Positions 39,614-48,581 of a stretch of 64,000 nt of DNA are shown here, piece by piece. The stretch is from Ornithinimicrobium flavum (GTDB lineage: Bacteria; Actinomycetota; Actinomycetes; Actinomycetales; Dermatophilaceae). The translations under genes and the position numbers were made by a program. The notes beneath the pieces are model-generated. The model worked only from the letters and a program-made list of their open reading frames with translations. It ran no database searches and was not told the DNA's origin. Position 1 is the first letter of the stretch. Each line of letters opens with the position of its first letter. The stretch covers positions 744,001 to 808,000 of the forward strand of contig NZ_CP038213.1 in the NCBI RefSeq assembly GCF_004526345.1, read 5' to 3'.

Positions 39614-40009
39614 TCAGCGGCGCCCGGCCCGGCCGGCGGTCAGCACCCGCCGCGTGAGCAGGAAGGTCACCGGGATCGCGACGACGGTCATCACCAGGGT
39701 GGCCCAGCGCTCGTCCAGCCAGCCGCGCTCCACGAGCAGGACCGAGCCGGCCGTGACGACGACGAAGTTGAACACCGTGGTGAGGGGGAAGGCGAGGAAC
39801 CGGCGCCAGGTGGGCCGCACGCCGAAGGTGAACAGGGAGTTGGCGAAGAAGGAGAAGACGATCCCCACGCCGTAGGCGAGGACGTGCGCCGGAAGGTAGG
39901 GCAGCACCAGCAGCAGCAGCCGGTAGACCGCGTAGTAGGTCAGCGTGTTCGCGATCCCGACGAGTACGAAGCGGGACAGGGCCGCCAGCTGGCTGCGGAG
40001 GTCGCCCAC
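39614..40009 (-). CDS. GtrA-family membrane protein
   Basis: 131 residues with four spans (LSRFVLVGIANTLTYYAVYRLLLLV; LAYGVGIVFSFFANSLFTF; FPLTTVFNFVVVTAGSVLL; TLVMTVVAIPVTFLLTRRVL). The FSFFANSLFTF motif between spans is the GtrA hallmark. Such proteins are thought to flip polyprenyl-linked sugars for cell-wall or O-antigen modification. The GTG at 40009 was chosen because it clears the nucS stop at 40023. It may be cotranscribed with nucS. Confidence 0.8.
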   Translation of the reverse strand: MGDLRSQLAALSRFVLVGIANTLTYYAVYRLLLLVLPYLPAHVLAYGVGIVFSFFANSLFTFGVRPTWRRFLAFPLTTVFNFVVVTAGSVLLVERGWLDERWATLVMTVVAIPVTFLLTRRVLTAGRAGRR

Positions 40010-40022
40010 GGGGAGTCCGGGC

Positions 40023-40718
40023 TCAGAAGAGCCGGGAGCCGGCGTCGTCGAGGCCGCGCAGCGCCTCGTAGTCGAGGGTGACGCACCGGATGCCCCGGTC
40101 GGTCGCCAGGACCCGGGCCTGGGGTCGGATGAGCTGGGCGGCGAGGACGCCTTGGACGGGGGCCAGGTGGGGGTCACGGTTGAGCAGCTCCAGGTAGCGG
40201 GTCAGCTGCTCCACGCCGTCGATGTCACCGCGGCGCTTGATCTCGACGGCCACCGTCGCGCCGCCGGGGTCCCGGCACAGGATGTCGACCGGGCCGATGG
40301 CGGTGGGGTACTCACGCCGCAGCAGCGTGAAGCCGTCCCCCAGGGTGTGGATGTGCTCGGCCAGCAGGGCCTGCAGCTGGGCCTCCACGCCGTCCTTGAC
40401 CAGCCCCGGGTCGATGCCGAGCTCGTGGGAGGTGTCGTGGATGACCTCGTGGAGCCTGACCCGCAGGGTGTCGTCGCGCTTGGCGTGGCTGACCACCCAG
40501 ACCTGCTCGACGCCCTCCTCCCGCTCGGCCTCGTCCGGCGCGACCTGGGCCATGGAGCACGGCGGGGCCATCCAGTTCAACGGCTTGTAGGACCCGCCGT
40601 CGGAGTGGACCAGCACCGACCCGTCGGCCTTGACCACGAGCAGGCGGGTCGCGAGGGGCAGGTGGGCCTCCAGGGCGCCCTGGTAGTCGACGGAGCACCG
40701 GGCGATCACGACACGCAC
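40023..40718 (-). CDS. nucS: Mismatch-specific endonuclease NucS/EndoMS
   Basis: Cuts both strands at mismatched bases in the mismatch-repair route used by actinobacteria that lack MutS/MutL. 231 residues, GTG start. The N-terminal dimerisation/DNA-binding domain reads [14 protein letters not shown] and SYKPLNWM. The C-terminal RecB-like nuclease has the PD-(D/E)XK core GPVDILCRD and [24 protein letters not shown]. The extreme C-terminus (GSRLF) is the type of short tail that binds the beta sliding clamp. Confidence 0.93.
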   Translation of the reverse strand: MRVVIARCSVDYQGALEAHLPLATRLLVVKADGSVLVHSDGGSYKPLNWMAPPCSMAQVAPDEAEREEGVEQVWVVSHAKRDDTLRVRLHEVIHDTSHELGIDPGLVKDGVEAQLQALLAEHIHTLGDGFTLLRREYPTAIGPVDILCRDPGGATVAVEIKRRGDIDGVEQLTRYLELLNRDPHLAPVQGVLAAQLIRPQARVLATDRGIRCVTLDYEALRGLDDAGSRLF

Positions 40719-40786
40719 CGGCTCACCCTAACCCGCTCCCGGCAGGGGCCCGAGACGCGGCGGTGGTCGTCTGAGAGGATCGGGCC

Positions 40787-42457
40787 ATGCGTGAGATCAC
40801 CACCGTCGGGGTCATCGGACTGGGCACCATGGGTGCGGGCATCGTCGAGGTCTTCGCCCGCGGCGGCCTGCAGGTCGTCGGGATCGAGACGACGCAGGAG
40901 CTCGCCGACCGTGGCCGCGCCATCCTGCAGGCCTCTACCGACCGGGCCGTGGCCAAGGGCCGGCTCGACGAGGCCACGCAGGGCGAGATCCTGGGCCGCG
41001 TCACCATCGCCACCGACCTGACGGCCCTCGCCGACGCCGACCTGGTGGTCGAGGCGGTGCCCGAGGTCATGAGCCTCAAGCACGAGGTCTTCGGCCGGCT
41101 CGACGAGATCGTCGCCGAGGACGCGGTGCTCGCCTCCAACACCTCCAGCCTGTCGATCACTCAGATCGCGGCCGGCACCAAGCACCCCGAGCGCGTGGTC
41201 GGCCTGCACTTCTTCAACCCCGCGCCCGTCCTCAAGCTCGTCGAGGTCATCACCACGCTGCGCAGCGACCAGGGGCTGGTCGACGCGGTGGTGGCCCTGT
41301 CCGAGCGGCTGGGCAAGCGACCGATCGTCGTGGGGGACCGGGCCGGCTTCGTCGCCAACTACCTCCTGTTCGGCTACTTCGTGTCCGCCCTGCGGATGCT
41401 GGAGGAGGGTCACGTGAGCCGCGAGGACCTCGACACGGCGGTGCGCGTGGGTGCAGGCCTGCCCATGGGGCCGTGCACCCTCATGGACCTCGTGGGCCTG
41501 GACGTCTGCCACCACATCGGTGACGTCATCTACCAGCACTCCCGCAGCCGGATGCACGCCCCGAGCGCGATGCTGGAGCGGATGGTCACCTCGGGTCTGC
41601 TCGGCCGCAAGAGCGGCCGCGGCTTCTACACCTACGCCAGGCCGGGCAGCGGCCAGGTGGTCGAGGACGAGCAGACCCCGGCCCCCGTCGAGCCCTCCGG
41701 CCTCAGCGCGGTGGGCGTCATCGGGTCCGGCGAGATCGCCGACGACCTGGTCTCCCGCCTGGAGGAGGGCGGGTATGCCGTGACCCGGGTCGCGGACCCG
41801 GGCGAGACCCAGGAGCTGTCGGCGCTGAGCGGTGTCGGTCTGGTCATCGAGGCCCGCGCCACCCCGGAGCCGGAGGAGGACGAGGACGGCGAGCTGTGGG
41901 TGGAGGGCCGGGACGACGTCTGGGAGGCGCTCGCGGGCGTGGTCGGCGAGGACACCGTGCTCACGACCGTCAACGACGACGCGGCGGTGGCGATCGGGGC
42001 GCTGTCCGGTCGCCCTCAGAAGGCGGCGGTCCTGCGGATGCACGCCCCGACCGGGAACGGCCAGGTCGTCGAGATCGGGCGGTCGTCCGCGACCGACGAC
42101 GCGTCCGTCGCGCTCCTGCGCGAGCTGGTCAGCAGGATCGGGGCCGAGCCGGTGGTGTGCCGTGACCGGGCCGGGCTGGTCGTCGACGCCCTCCTCATGC
42201 CGCACCTCGGCGACGCCGTCCGGATGCTCGACGAGGGCTACGCCTCGGTCGAGGACATCGACACGGCGCTCCAGCACGGTCTGGGCTACCCCGTGGGGCC
42301 GTTCGCGATGATCGACCAGATCGGGGCCGACGAGGTGCTCTCCGTGCTCGAGGAGCTGCGGGCCACGCCCGGCAGCCTGCCCCAGGAGAGCGTCGAGCCC
42401 TCGCCGCTGCTGGTCGAGCACGTGCTCCTGGACCGCCCCTTCACCCGCAGCGCCTGA
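40787..42457 (+). CDS. 3-hydroxyacyl-CoA dehydrogenase with a duplicated second half
   Basis: Oxidises 3-hydroxyacyl-CoA (such as 3-hydroxybutyryl-CoA) with NAD+. 556 residues in two copies of the same fold. Copy 1 (about 1-285) is complete: NAD motif VGVIGLGTMGAGIVEVF, SNTSSLSIT, catalytic His in GLHFFNPAPVLKLVEVI, and helical domain VGAGLPMGPCTLMDLVGLD. Copy 2 (about 305-556) keeps VGVIGSGEIADDLV and the helical domain GLGYPVGPFAMIDQIGAD. Its catalytic stretch reads RMHAPTGNGQVVEIG and the SNTSS motif has become VNDDA, so it may be structural. Two-copy enzymes of this kind occur in Streptomyces. Confidence 0.9.
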   Translation: MREITTVGVIGLGTMGAGIVEVFARGGLQVVGIETTQELADRGRAILQASTDRAVAKGRLDEATQGEILGRVTIATDLTALADADLVVEAVPEVMSLKHEVFGRLDEIVAEDAVLASNTSSLSITQIAAGTKHPERVVGLHFFNPAPVLKLVEVITTLRSDQGLVDAVVALSERLGKRPIVVGDRAGFVANYLLFGYFVSALRMLEEGHVSREDLDTAVRVGAGLPMGPCTLMDLVGLDVCHHIGDVIYQHSRSRMHAPSAMLERMVTSGLLGRKSGRGFYTYARPGSGQVVEDEQTPAPVEPSGLSAVGVIGSGEIADDLVSRLEEGGYAVTRVADPGETQELSALSGVGLVIEARATPEPEEDEDGELWVEGRDDVWEALAGVVGEDTVLTTVNDDAAVAIGALSGRPQKAAVLRMHAPTGNGQVVEIGRSSATDDASVALLRELVSRIGAEPVVCRDRAGLVVDALLMPHLGDAVRMLDEGYASVEDIDTALQHGLGYPVGPFAMIDQIGADEVLSVLEELRATPGSLPQESVEPSPLLVEHVLLDRPFTRSA

Positions 42458-42489
42458 GGACCGGGCGCGGCCCCGCCGCGTGCGTCGTC

Positions 42490-42807
42490 GTGCCACGCTC
42501 CAACCGCCCTCGCCACCGGGGCCGCCCCGTCAAGGGAGGACCCGGCAGCCCGCCGCCCCCGCCGCAGCGGGGCGGGGTGAGCGAGGTCAGGTATGCCGGA
42601 CGGCTCTGGGCGGTCCGCCAGGTCCGGGCCAACGACACGGGCCGGGTCTACGTCTGCCCCGGGTGCCAGCAGGACGTCGGGGCGGGCACGCCGCACGTCG
42701 TGGCCTGGCCCGCGGAGTCGATGCAGGAGGTGGCCAACCGGCGGCACTGGCACACCGTGTGCTGGTCGGCGCGGGAGCGGCGGCGCCCGGGCGGCTCGTT
42801 CGCCTGA
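42490..42807 (+). CDS. Small conserved protein with a CPxC/H/C metal-ligand pattern
   Basis: 105 residues. An Arg/Pro-rich head of about 30 residues is followed by a compact domain: VRYAGRLWAVRQVRA, VYVCPGCQQDV, PHVVAWP and RRHWHTVCW. Two Cys (CPGC), two His and a late Cys could bind zinc. Relatives are often labelled ATP/GTP-binding protein in actinobacterial genomes, but no P-loop is visible here and I would not use that name. Function unknown. It sits 32 bases after the hydroxyacyl-CoA dehydrogenase gene. Confidence 0.65.
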   Translation: MPRSNRPRHRGRPVKGGPGSPPPPPQRGGVSEVRYAGRLWAVRQVRANDTGRVYVCPGCQQDVGAGTPHVVAWPAESMQEVANRRHWHTVCWSARERRRPGGSFA

Positions 42808-42856
42808 GGCGGAAACCGCTGTCCGTCAGGGCGGGCGGGGACCTACCCTCGGTGGT

Positions 42857-43765
42857 ATGAGTCCGTCGACCACCGCCGCCCAGGACCAGGCCCTCGCCCT
42901 GATCGTGGCCCGGCAGGCCGACCCCGCGACCGCCTGCGCCTACCTGGGCACCGAGGCGGAGGGGGTGCGCGCGGAGCTGGACGACCTCGACGTGCCCTGG
43001 CGGGAGAGCCTGCGGGTGGGGCTGCGGGACGGACGGGTCGTCGCCGCCGTGCTCGTCGACCACGACGAGGAGACCGGGCGCAGCTGGGTGCACGGCCCCT
43101 GGGCCGCCGACGAGCAGGCGTGGGACGAGCACGCCGAGGCGCTGCTGGACGCCGCGGTGGCGCAGACCCCGGAGGGGGTCGACGACCACGAGGTGTGCGC
43201 GGCGCCCGCCCACACGCTCCTGGCGGCGCTCGCTGCTGACCGCGGGTGGCACCGCGGCGTCGTCAACATCGCCTACGTCGCGCGCTCCGACGCCGGCTGG
43301 CCGCAGCCCTCGTCCGGCACCGGTGCGACCACCCGCACCACCACCGTGGAGGACCTCCCGGCGCTCGCGGAGCTGCACGACTACGCCTTTCCCGGCACCT
43401 ACGCCACGGCGCGGCAGCTCCTCGACGACGAGGACCGGACGACCGTCGTCCTCGAGCGCGACGGCGCCGTGGTGGGCTACGCGTCGGCGGAGGTCCAGGC
43501 CGACGGCGAGGGCTACCTCGACTTCATCGCGGTGGCAGAGGCGGTGCGCGGGCAGGGGCTGGCCCGGACGCTGCTCGCCCGGATCGGGCGGGAGGTGCTG
43601 CAGGCCTCCCCACGTGGGTCGGTGAACCTCACGGTCCGGGAGGACAACCTGCCGGCCGTGGCGCTCTACGAGTCCTTCGGCTTCGTCCGCGACGCCGAGC
43701 TCGTGGGCTACCGGTCCCGGCCCTACGCGCACCGGACGCCCGCCGGGCCGACAGCCGCCGAGTAG
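42857..43765 (+). CDS. GNAT N-acetyltransferase, two-part
   Basis: 302 residues. The N-terminal half is poorly conserved. The C-terminal half is a typical GNAT: FIAVAEAVRGQGLARTLLARI (acetyl-CoA P-loop) and VREDNLPAVALYESFGF. The substrate is unknown. The ATG at 42857 follows a GGTGG stretch with a weak ribosome site. It is convergent with the AI-2E-family gene; a short imperfect hairpin lies between the two stops. Confidence 0.78.
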   Translation: MSPSTTAAQDQALALIVARQADPATACAYLGTEAEGVRAELDDLDVPWRESLRVGLRDGRVVAAVLVDHDEETGRSWVHGPWAADEQAWDEHAEALLDAAVAQTPEGVDDHEVCAAPAHTLLAALAADRGWHRGVVNIAYVARSDAGWPQPSSGTGATTRTTTVEDLPALAELHDYAFPGTYATARQLLDDEDRTTVVLERDGAVVGYASAEVQADGEGYLDFIAVAEAVRGQGLARTLLARIGREVLQASPRGSVNLTVREDNLPAVALYESFGFVRDAELVGYRSRPYAHRTPAGPTAAE

Positions 43766-43787
43766 GTCCCCGGCTAGCAGGGCCCGG

Positions 43788-45116
43788 CTAGCGGGTGTCC
43801 TGGCGCGGCACGAGGACCTCCTCGTAGATCAACAGCAGCCCGGCGGCGACGGGGATGGCGACGAGGGCACCGAGCACGCCCAGGAGGGTGCCGCCGGCGA
43901 GCACCGCAACCACGGTGACCGCGCCGGGGACCGAGACCGTGCGCTTCATGATGCGCGGGACGATCCAGTAGTTCTCGATCTGCTGGTAGACGACGTAGTA
44001 GACCAGGACGACCAGGGTGGTCGTGGGGGACACGGTCAGGGCCGCCAGGGCCACGATGACCGCCCCCAGCGTGGCGCCGACGAGCGGGATCAGCCCGAGC
44101 AGCCCGACCGAGACGGCCAGGATGGCGGCGTAGGGGATGTCCAGGACCTGCATCATGAGCCAGGAGCACACCGCGTTGACCGTCGCGACGGTGGCCTGCC
44201 CGAGGGCGTAACCACCGACGCGGCGCATGATCTCCTCGGCCAGCCGTCGGACGCCTGGGCGCCGGCTGGCGGGGACGAGGTGGTAGGACGCCTCCTTCAC
44301 CACCGGGAGCGTCGCCAGCAGGTAGAGAGTCAGGATGGCCGAGGTCACGACCCCGACCAGGCTTCCGGCCACCCAGCCGGCGGCGCCCAGCACGCCGCCG
44401 AACAGGGCGGTCCACGTGGTGCGGTCGGTCAGGAGCTGGTCCACCTCGGCGGTGACCCGCTGGGTGACCTGGTAGTCCTCGTCCATCGCGACGACCCACG
44501 GCATCGACGCGAGGTCCTCCAGGGCGGCAGGTGCGCTCTCCACCAGGGAGATCGCCTGCCCCACGACGCCCGGAAGCAGGGTCAGGGCGGCCACGCCGGT
44601 CACCGTGAGGAAGCCGGCGAAGACGAGGAACACGCTCGCCGGGCGGCTCCAGCCGCGACGGCTCAGCCACTCCACGAGGGGGTTGAGCGCCAGGGTGAGG
44701 AAGAGGGCGACGGCCAGGACGGTCAGGACGGAGGACAGCCGGGTGAGGTTCTGGACCAGGAGCCAGGCCAGCAGCACCCCGAGCGCCCCGGAGAAGCCGA
44801 CGTAGAAGGGGGACAGCGAGAAGAGCGACCCCGGTCTCGCCTCGCCCCCGGCCCCCGGCACAGGTGCCCGGACCGGGCTGCCGTCCGGCTCGGAGGTGCG
44901 GTGGATCTGCTCCCAGAGCTCGGACTGCAGCCGGTTGCTCTCGTCCAGCAGCGCCCGCTGCCGGACCCGGAAGTCCTGCCAGCGGCGGACCGCCCGGACC
45001 CCGGCGCGGGGCAGGGCGGCCGGTGCCCGCCGCAGGCGCACGAGCGCACCGGCCGGCGGACGACCTCCGTCGGGGGGCTCGTCCGGGGTGGTCCGCAGCT
45101 GCTCCTGGGCCGTCAC
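43788..45116 (-). CDS. AI-2E family membrane protein (TqsA/PerM-like)
   Basis: 442 residues. A cytoplasmic head of about 100 residues includes a helical stretch (RWQDFRVRQRALLDESNRLQ). About eight spans follow, with the family signature IPLVGATLGAVIVALAAL and YQQIENYWIVPRIM near the C-terminus. The family includes autoinducer exporters and Na+/H+ antiporters, so the substrate cannot be named. The GTG at 45116 is chosen because it clears the epimerase stop at 45127. Confidence 0.85.
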   Translation of the reverse strand: MTAQEQLRTTPDEPPDGGRPPAGALVRLRRAPAALPRAGVRAVRRWQDFRVRQRALLDESNRLQSELWEQIHRTSEPDGSPVRAPVPGAGGEARPGSLFSLSPFYVGFSGALGVLLAWLLVQNLTRLSSVLTVLAVALFLTLALNPLVEWLSRRGWSRPASVFLVFAGFLTVTGVAALTLLPGVVGQAISLVESAPAALEDLASMPWVVAMDEDYQVTQRVTAEVDQLLTDRTTWTALFGGVLGAAGWVAGSLVGVVTSAILTLYLLATLPVVKEASYHLVPASRRPGVRRLAEEIMRRVGGYALGQATVATVNAVCSWLMMQVLDIPYAAILAVSVGLLGLIPLVGATLGAVIVALAALTVSPTTTLVVLVYYVVYQQIENYWIVPRIMKRTVSVPGAVTVVAVLAGGTLLGVLGALVAIPVAAGLLLIYEEVLVPRQDTR

Positions 45117-45126
45117 CGGCAAGGGC

Positions 45127-45603
45127 TCACGTGGCGGGCTCGACCAGCTCCACCAGGACGCCACCGGCATCCTTGGGGTGGATGAAGTTGATGCGGGAGC
45201 CGGCGGTGCCGGTGCGGGGGCGGTCGTAGAGCAGGCGCAGGCCGCGCTCGCGCAGCAGCCGGCTCACGGCCTCGATGTCGCTCACGCGGTAGGCGAGCTG
45301 CTGCAGCCCCGGCCCGTTGCGGTCCAGGAACCGGGCGATCGTGGACTCCGGACCGGTCGGCGCCAGCAGCTGGAGCATCGTCGTCCCGTTGCCGCCGTGG
45401 GGCTCGGGGCTCCCCACGGCGATCATCGCCTCCCTCACCCCCTGGGCCTCGTTGGTCTCCTCGTGCGCCAGGCGGTGCCCCAGCACCTCGCAGTGGAAGC
45501 GGATGGCCTCGTCGAGGTCGGGCACGGCGATCCCCACGTGGTCGATCGCCAGCAGGAACGGTGCGACCGCGTCGCCGGCGCCGGAGGTGGGCGTGTCGCT
45601 CAT
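45127..45603 (-). CDS. mce: Methylmalonyl-CoA epimerase
   Basis: Interconverts the 2R and 2S forms of methylmalonyl-CoA between propionyl-CoA carboxylase and the mutase. 158 residues of paired VOC-fold repeats: IDHVGIAVPDLDEAIRF (metal His22), TTMLQLLAP (metal Gln) and GVLVELVEP (C-terminal Glu). Where the Propionibacterium enzyme has a ligand His (GLHHIA-type) this one has GLQQLAYRV, so Gln may serve; I recall this in other actinobacteria. It is divergent from the amidohydrolase gene, with a 101-base promoter region between. Confidence 0.9.
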   Translation of the reverse strand: MSDTPTSGAGDAVAPFLLAIDHVGIAVPDLDEAIRFHCEVLGHRLAHEETNEAQGVREAMIAVGSPEPHGGNGTTMLQLLAPTGPESTIARFLDRNGPGLQQLAYRVSDIEAVSRLLRERGLRLLYDRPRTGTAGSRINFIHPKDAGGVLVELVEPAT

Positions 45604-45704
45604 GCCCCCACCGTAGGCCGCGGGACCGACGGACCCGGGGCGCCTCCCCGGGGTGTCGCGCCGGCCGTGCGGTCCCGGCCCCGGGAGAGCACTAGCATCC
45701 CCTC

Positions 45705-47237
45705 ATGCCAGACCTGCTCGTGCGCGACGTCCGTGTCGTCCCCCTCGACCCGGAGGCCGCGGCGACGCCGGCCGAGCCGGTCGACGTGCTGGTGCGCGAC
45801 GGGCGGATCCATGCCGTCGGCCCGGACGTGCGAGAGCGCCCGGAGGCGGAGGGGGTCCCCCTCCTGGACGGCGGCGGCCGGTATGCCGTGCCCGGCCTGT
45901 GGGACCAGCACGTCCACATGGTGCAGTGGGGGCTGACCCGCACCCGGCTGGACACGTCCGGGACCTCCAGCCCGCAGGAGGTCCTCGACAAGGTCGCGGC
46001 GCGCATCGTCGACGGCGTCGGCACGCCGACCGGAGTGCTCGTCGGCTACGGCCACCGGACCGGCCGCTGGGCCGAGCGCCCGACCGTCGCCGCGCTCGAC
46101 GCCGTCAGCGGTGAGGTGCCCGTGGCCCTCATCAGCGGGGACGCCCACCACGGGTGGCTAAACACCGCGGCCCTGCGCCTCGTGGGCGGCCCGATGGTCC
46201 CCGGGGTCGTCTCCGAGGGTCTCTGGTTCCCGCTCTACGACCGGCTGCAACGGCTCCACGGCGCCGAGGAGGAGGCCGAGCTCGGTGTGGCACGGGCCAT
46301 CGCCGAGGCCCACACCCGGGGCGTCGTCGGCATCGTTGACCTGGAGTTCGGCCATCCCTGGCGGCAGTGGCGCGAGCGGGCCGCGGAGGGACGACCGCCC
46401 CTGCGCGCCCGCACCGGCGTCTACCCGGAGGGCCTGGACGAGGTGATCGCCTCCGGGGCCCGCACCGGCGACCCCGTCCGGGCCACCGACGGACTGGTGA
46501 CGATGGGCCCCCTCAAGGTGATCACGGACGGGTCGCTGAACACCCGCACCGCCTGGTGCTGCCAGCCCTACGCCGACGCCGGCGGCTCCGAGCTCCCCGT
46601 CGGCGCACCCAACCTGCCGGCCGACGAGCTGGTCGACCTCGTCCGCCGCGCGCACGAGGCCGGCCTGGAGGCGGCGCTGCACGCCATCGGCGACGCCGCC
46701 GTCGCCATGGTCCTGGACGTCTTCGCCGCCACCGGCGCGAGCGGATCGGTCGAGCACGCCCAGCTCCTCGCCCTCGCCGACCTCCCCCGGTGGGCCGCCC
46801 TGCCCGGGCGCGTCCGCGCCAGCGTGCAGCCGGCGCACCTGCTCGACGACCGCACCGTCACCGAGCAGTGCTGGCCCGACCGGACCGACCGCACCTTCCC
46901 GCTGCGCTCCCTGCTCGAGGCGGGGGTCGAGCTCTCGCTCGGGTCGGACGCCCCGGTCTCGGCGCTCGACCCCTGGCTCGCCATGGCCGCGGCCGTGCAC
47001 CGGGGCGACCCGGAGGGGGAGAACTGGCACCCTGAGCAGGCGATCACGCCCCGGCAGGCGCTCGCCGCGTCCGTGGACGGGCAGCGGGCGGCCCCCGGGG
47101 GCAGGGGGGACCTGGTCCTGCTGGACGCGGACCCGACCGGCCTGCCCGGCGCGTCCACGGGTGAGCAGGCGCGGCTGCTGCGGGACACCACCGTCAGCGC
47201 GACGGTCCTGGACGGGGCCGTGGTCCACGGCGGCTGA
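45705..47237 (+). CDS. YtcJ-like metal-dependent amidohydrolase
   Basis: 510 residues of the amidohydrolase superfamily. The barrel begins at [16 protein letters not shown] (HxH metal site), continues through [44 protein letters not shown] and [12 protein letters not shown], and closes with [15 protein letters not shown] (metal Asp). The C-terminal beta domain ends in the usual LVLLDADP strand. Substrates of this subgroup are N-substituted formamides or similar compounds, so the true one is open. Confidence 0.85.
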   Translation: MPDLLVRDVRVVPLDPEAAATPAEPVDVLVRDGRIHAVGPDVRERPEAEGVPLLDGGGRYAVPGLWDQHVHMVQWGLTRTRLDTSGTSSPQEVLDKVAARIVDGVGTPTGVLVGYGHRTGRWAERPTVAALDAVSGEVPVALISGDAHHGWLNTAALRLVGGPMVPGVVSEGLWFPLYDRLQRLHGAEEEAELGVARAIAEAHTRGVVGIVDLEFGHPWRQWRERAAEGRPPLRARTGVYPEGLDEVIASGARTGDPVRATDGLVTMGPLKVITDGSLNTRTAWCCQPYADAGGSELPVGAPNLPADELVDLVRRAHEAGLEAALHAIGDAAVAMVLDVFAATGASGSVEHAQLLALADLPRWAALPGRVRASVQPAHLLDDRTVTEQCWPDRTDRTFPLRSLLEAGVELSLGSDAPVSALDPWLAMAAAVHRGDPEGENWHPEQAITPRQALAASVDGQRAAPGGRGDLVLLDADPTGLPGASTGEQARLLRDTTVSATVLDGAVVHGG

Positions 47238-47361
47238 GGCCTGCGCCCCGCAGGCTCGGGTGCGCCGTCGGGCCTGTCGGTTCGCAGGGCTAGAGTGGCA
47301 AGGAGCGCGGCACACAGCCCGCGGGCACCCTGACCACCACTGCTGCTGGAGGCACCGCACC

Positions 47362-48561
47362 ATGTCCGAGACCACCTCCGTCCTCGTCGCCGGGGCACGC
47401 ACCCCGATGGGCCGTCTGCTCGGTTCGCTCTCCGGATTCTCCGGCGCCGACCTGGGCGGCGTCGCGATCAGGGGGGCCCTGGAGAAGGCCGGCCTCACCG
47501 GTGACCAGGTGGACTACGTGATCATGGGCCAGGTGCTCACCGCAGGGGTGGGCCAGATCCCGGCACGGCAGGCCGCCGTCAAGGGTGGCATCCCCATGGA
47601 CGTGCCCGCCCTGACCATCAACAAGGTCTGCCTGTCCGGCATCGACGCCATCGCCCTGGCCGACCAGCTCATCCGCGCCGGCGAGGTGGAGGTGGTCGTC
47701 GCCGGTGGCCAGGAGTCGATGACCAACGCCCCGCACCTGCTGGAGAAGTCACGTTCGGGGTACAAGTACGGCGACGTCACGGTGCGCGACCACATGGCCT
47801 ACGACGGCCTCTGGGACGCCTTCACCGACCAGGCCATGGGAGACCTCACCGAGGCCGCCAACACGGCCGACCAGGAGTTCAGCCGCGAGGAGCAGGACGC
47901 CTTCGCCGCCCGGAGCCACCAGCGCGCCGCCTCGGCCTGGGAGAACGGCCTGTTCGACGACGAGGTGGTGCCGGTCTCGATCCCCCAGCGCAGGGGCGAC
48001 CCGGTCGAGTTCCGCACCGACGAGGGCATCCGTCCCGAGACGACCGTGGAGTCGCTGGCCGCGCTCCGCCCCGCCTTCCGCAAGGACGGCACCATCACCG
48101 CCGGCTCGGCCTCCCAGATCAGCGACGGGGCCGCGGCGGTCGTGGTGATGAGCAAGGCCAAGGCCCAGGAGCTGGGGCTGTCCTGGCTCGCCGAGATCGG
48201 GGCGCACGGGATCGTCGCCGGCCCCGACTCCACCCTGCAGAGCCAGCCCGCCCGCGCCATCGCGGCCGCCTGCAAGAAGGAGGGCATCGAGCCCACCGAC
48301 CTGGACCTCGTCGAGATCAACGAGGCGTTCGCGGCCGTGGGGCTGGCCTCCACCCAGGAGCTCGGCCTCGACCCGGAGAAGGTGAACGTCAACGGTGGCG
48401 CCATCGCCCTGGGCCACCCGATCGGGATGTCCGGCGCCCGGATCCTGCTGCACCTGGCCCTGGAGCTGCAGCGGCGTGGCGGTGGCGTGGGTGCCGCGTC
48501 CCTGTGCGGCGGCGGGGGCCAGGGCGACGCCCTCATCGTGCGCGTCCCCTCCGGCGCCTGA
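47362..48561 (+). CDS. Acetyl-CoA C-acetyltransferase (thiolase)
   Basis: Condenses two acetyl-CoA or cleaves 3-ketoacyl-CoA. 399 residues. The nucleophilic Cys90 is in [15 protein letters not shown], the His motif is [19 protein letters not shown], and the second Cys is in [20 protein letters not shown] site is 7-9 bases before the ATG at 47362. It corresponds in place to fadA4 (Rv1323), near the epimerase gene. meaB begins 20 bases downstream, so they probably share a transcript. Confidence 0.94.
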   Translation: MSETTSVLVAGARTPMGRLLGSLSGFSGADLGGVAIRGALEKAGLTGDQVDYVIMGQVLTAGVGQIPARQAAVKGGIPMDVPALTINKVCLSGIDAIALADQLIRAGEVEVVVAGGQESMTNAPHLLEKSRSGYKYGDVTVRDHMAYDGLWDAFTDQAMGDLTEAANTADQEFSREEQDAFAARSHQRAASAWENGLFDDEVVPVSIPQRRGDPVEFRTDEGIRPETTVESLAALRPAFRKDGTITAGSASQISDGAAAVVVMSKAKAQELGLSWLAEIGAHGIVAGPDSTLQSQPARAIAAACKKEGIEPTDLDLVEINEAFAAVGLASTQELGLDPEKVNVNGGAIALGHPIGMSGARILLHLALELQRRGGGVGAASLCGGGGQGDALIVRVPSGA

Positions 48562-48581
48562 GCGCCCCCGGCCGGCACCAG

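Noticed and set aside
43766..43800. Terminator between the GNAT and AI-2E genes
   Set aside because: The CCCGGCTAG/CTAGCGGG pairing is short, bulged and overlaps a stop codon; not strong enough to list as a feature.
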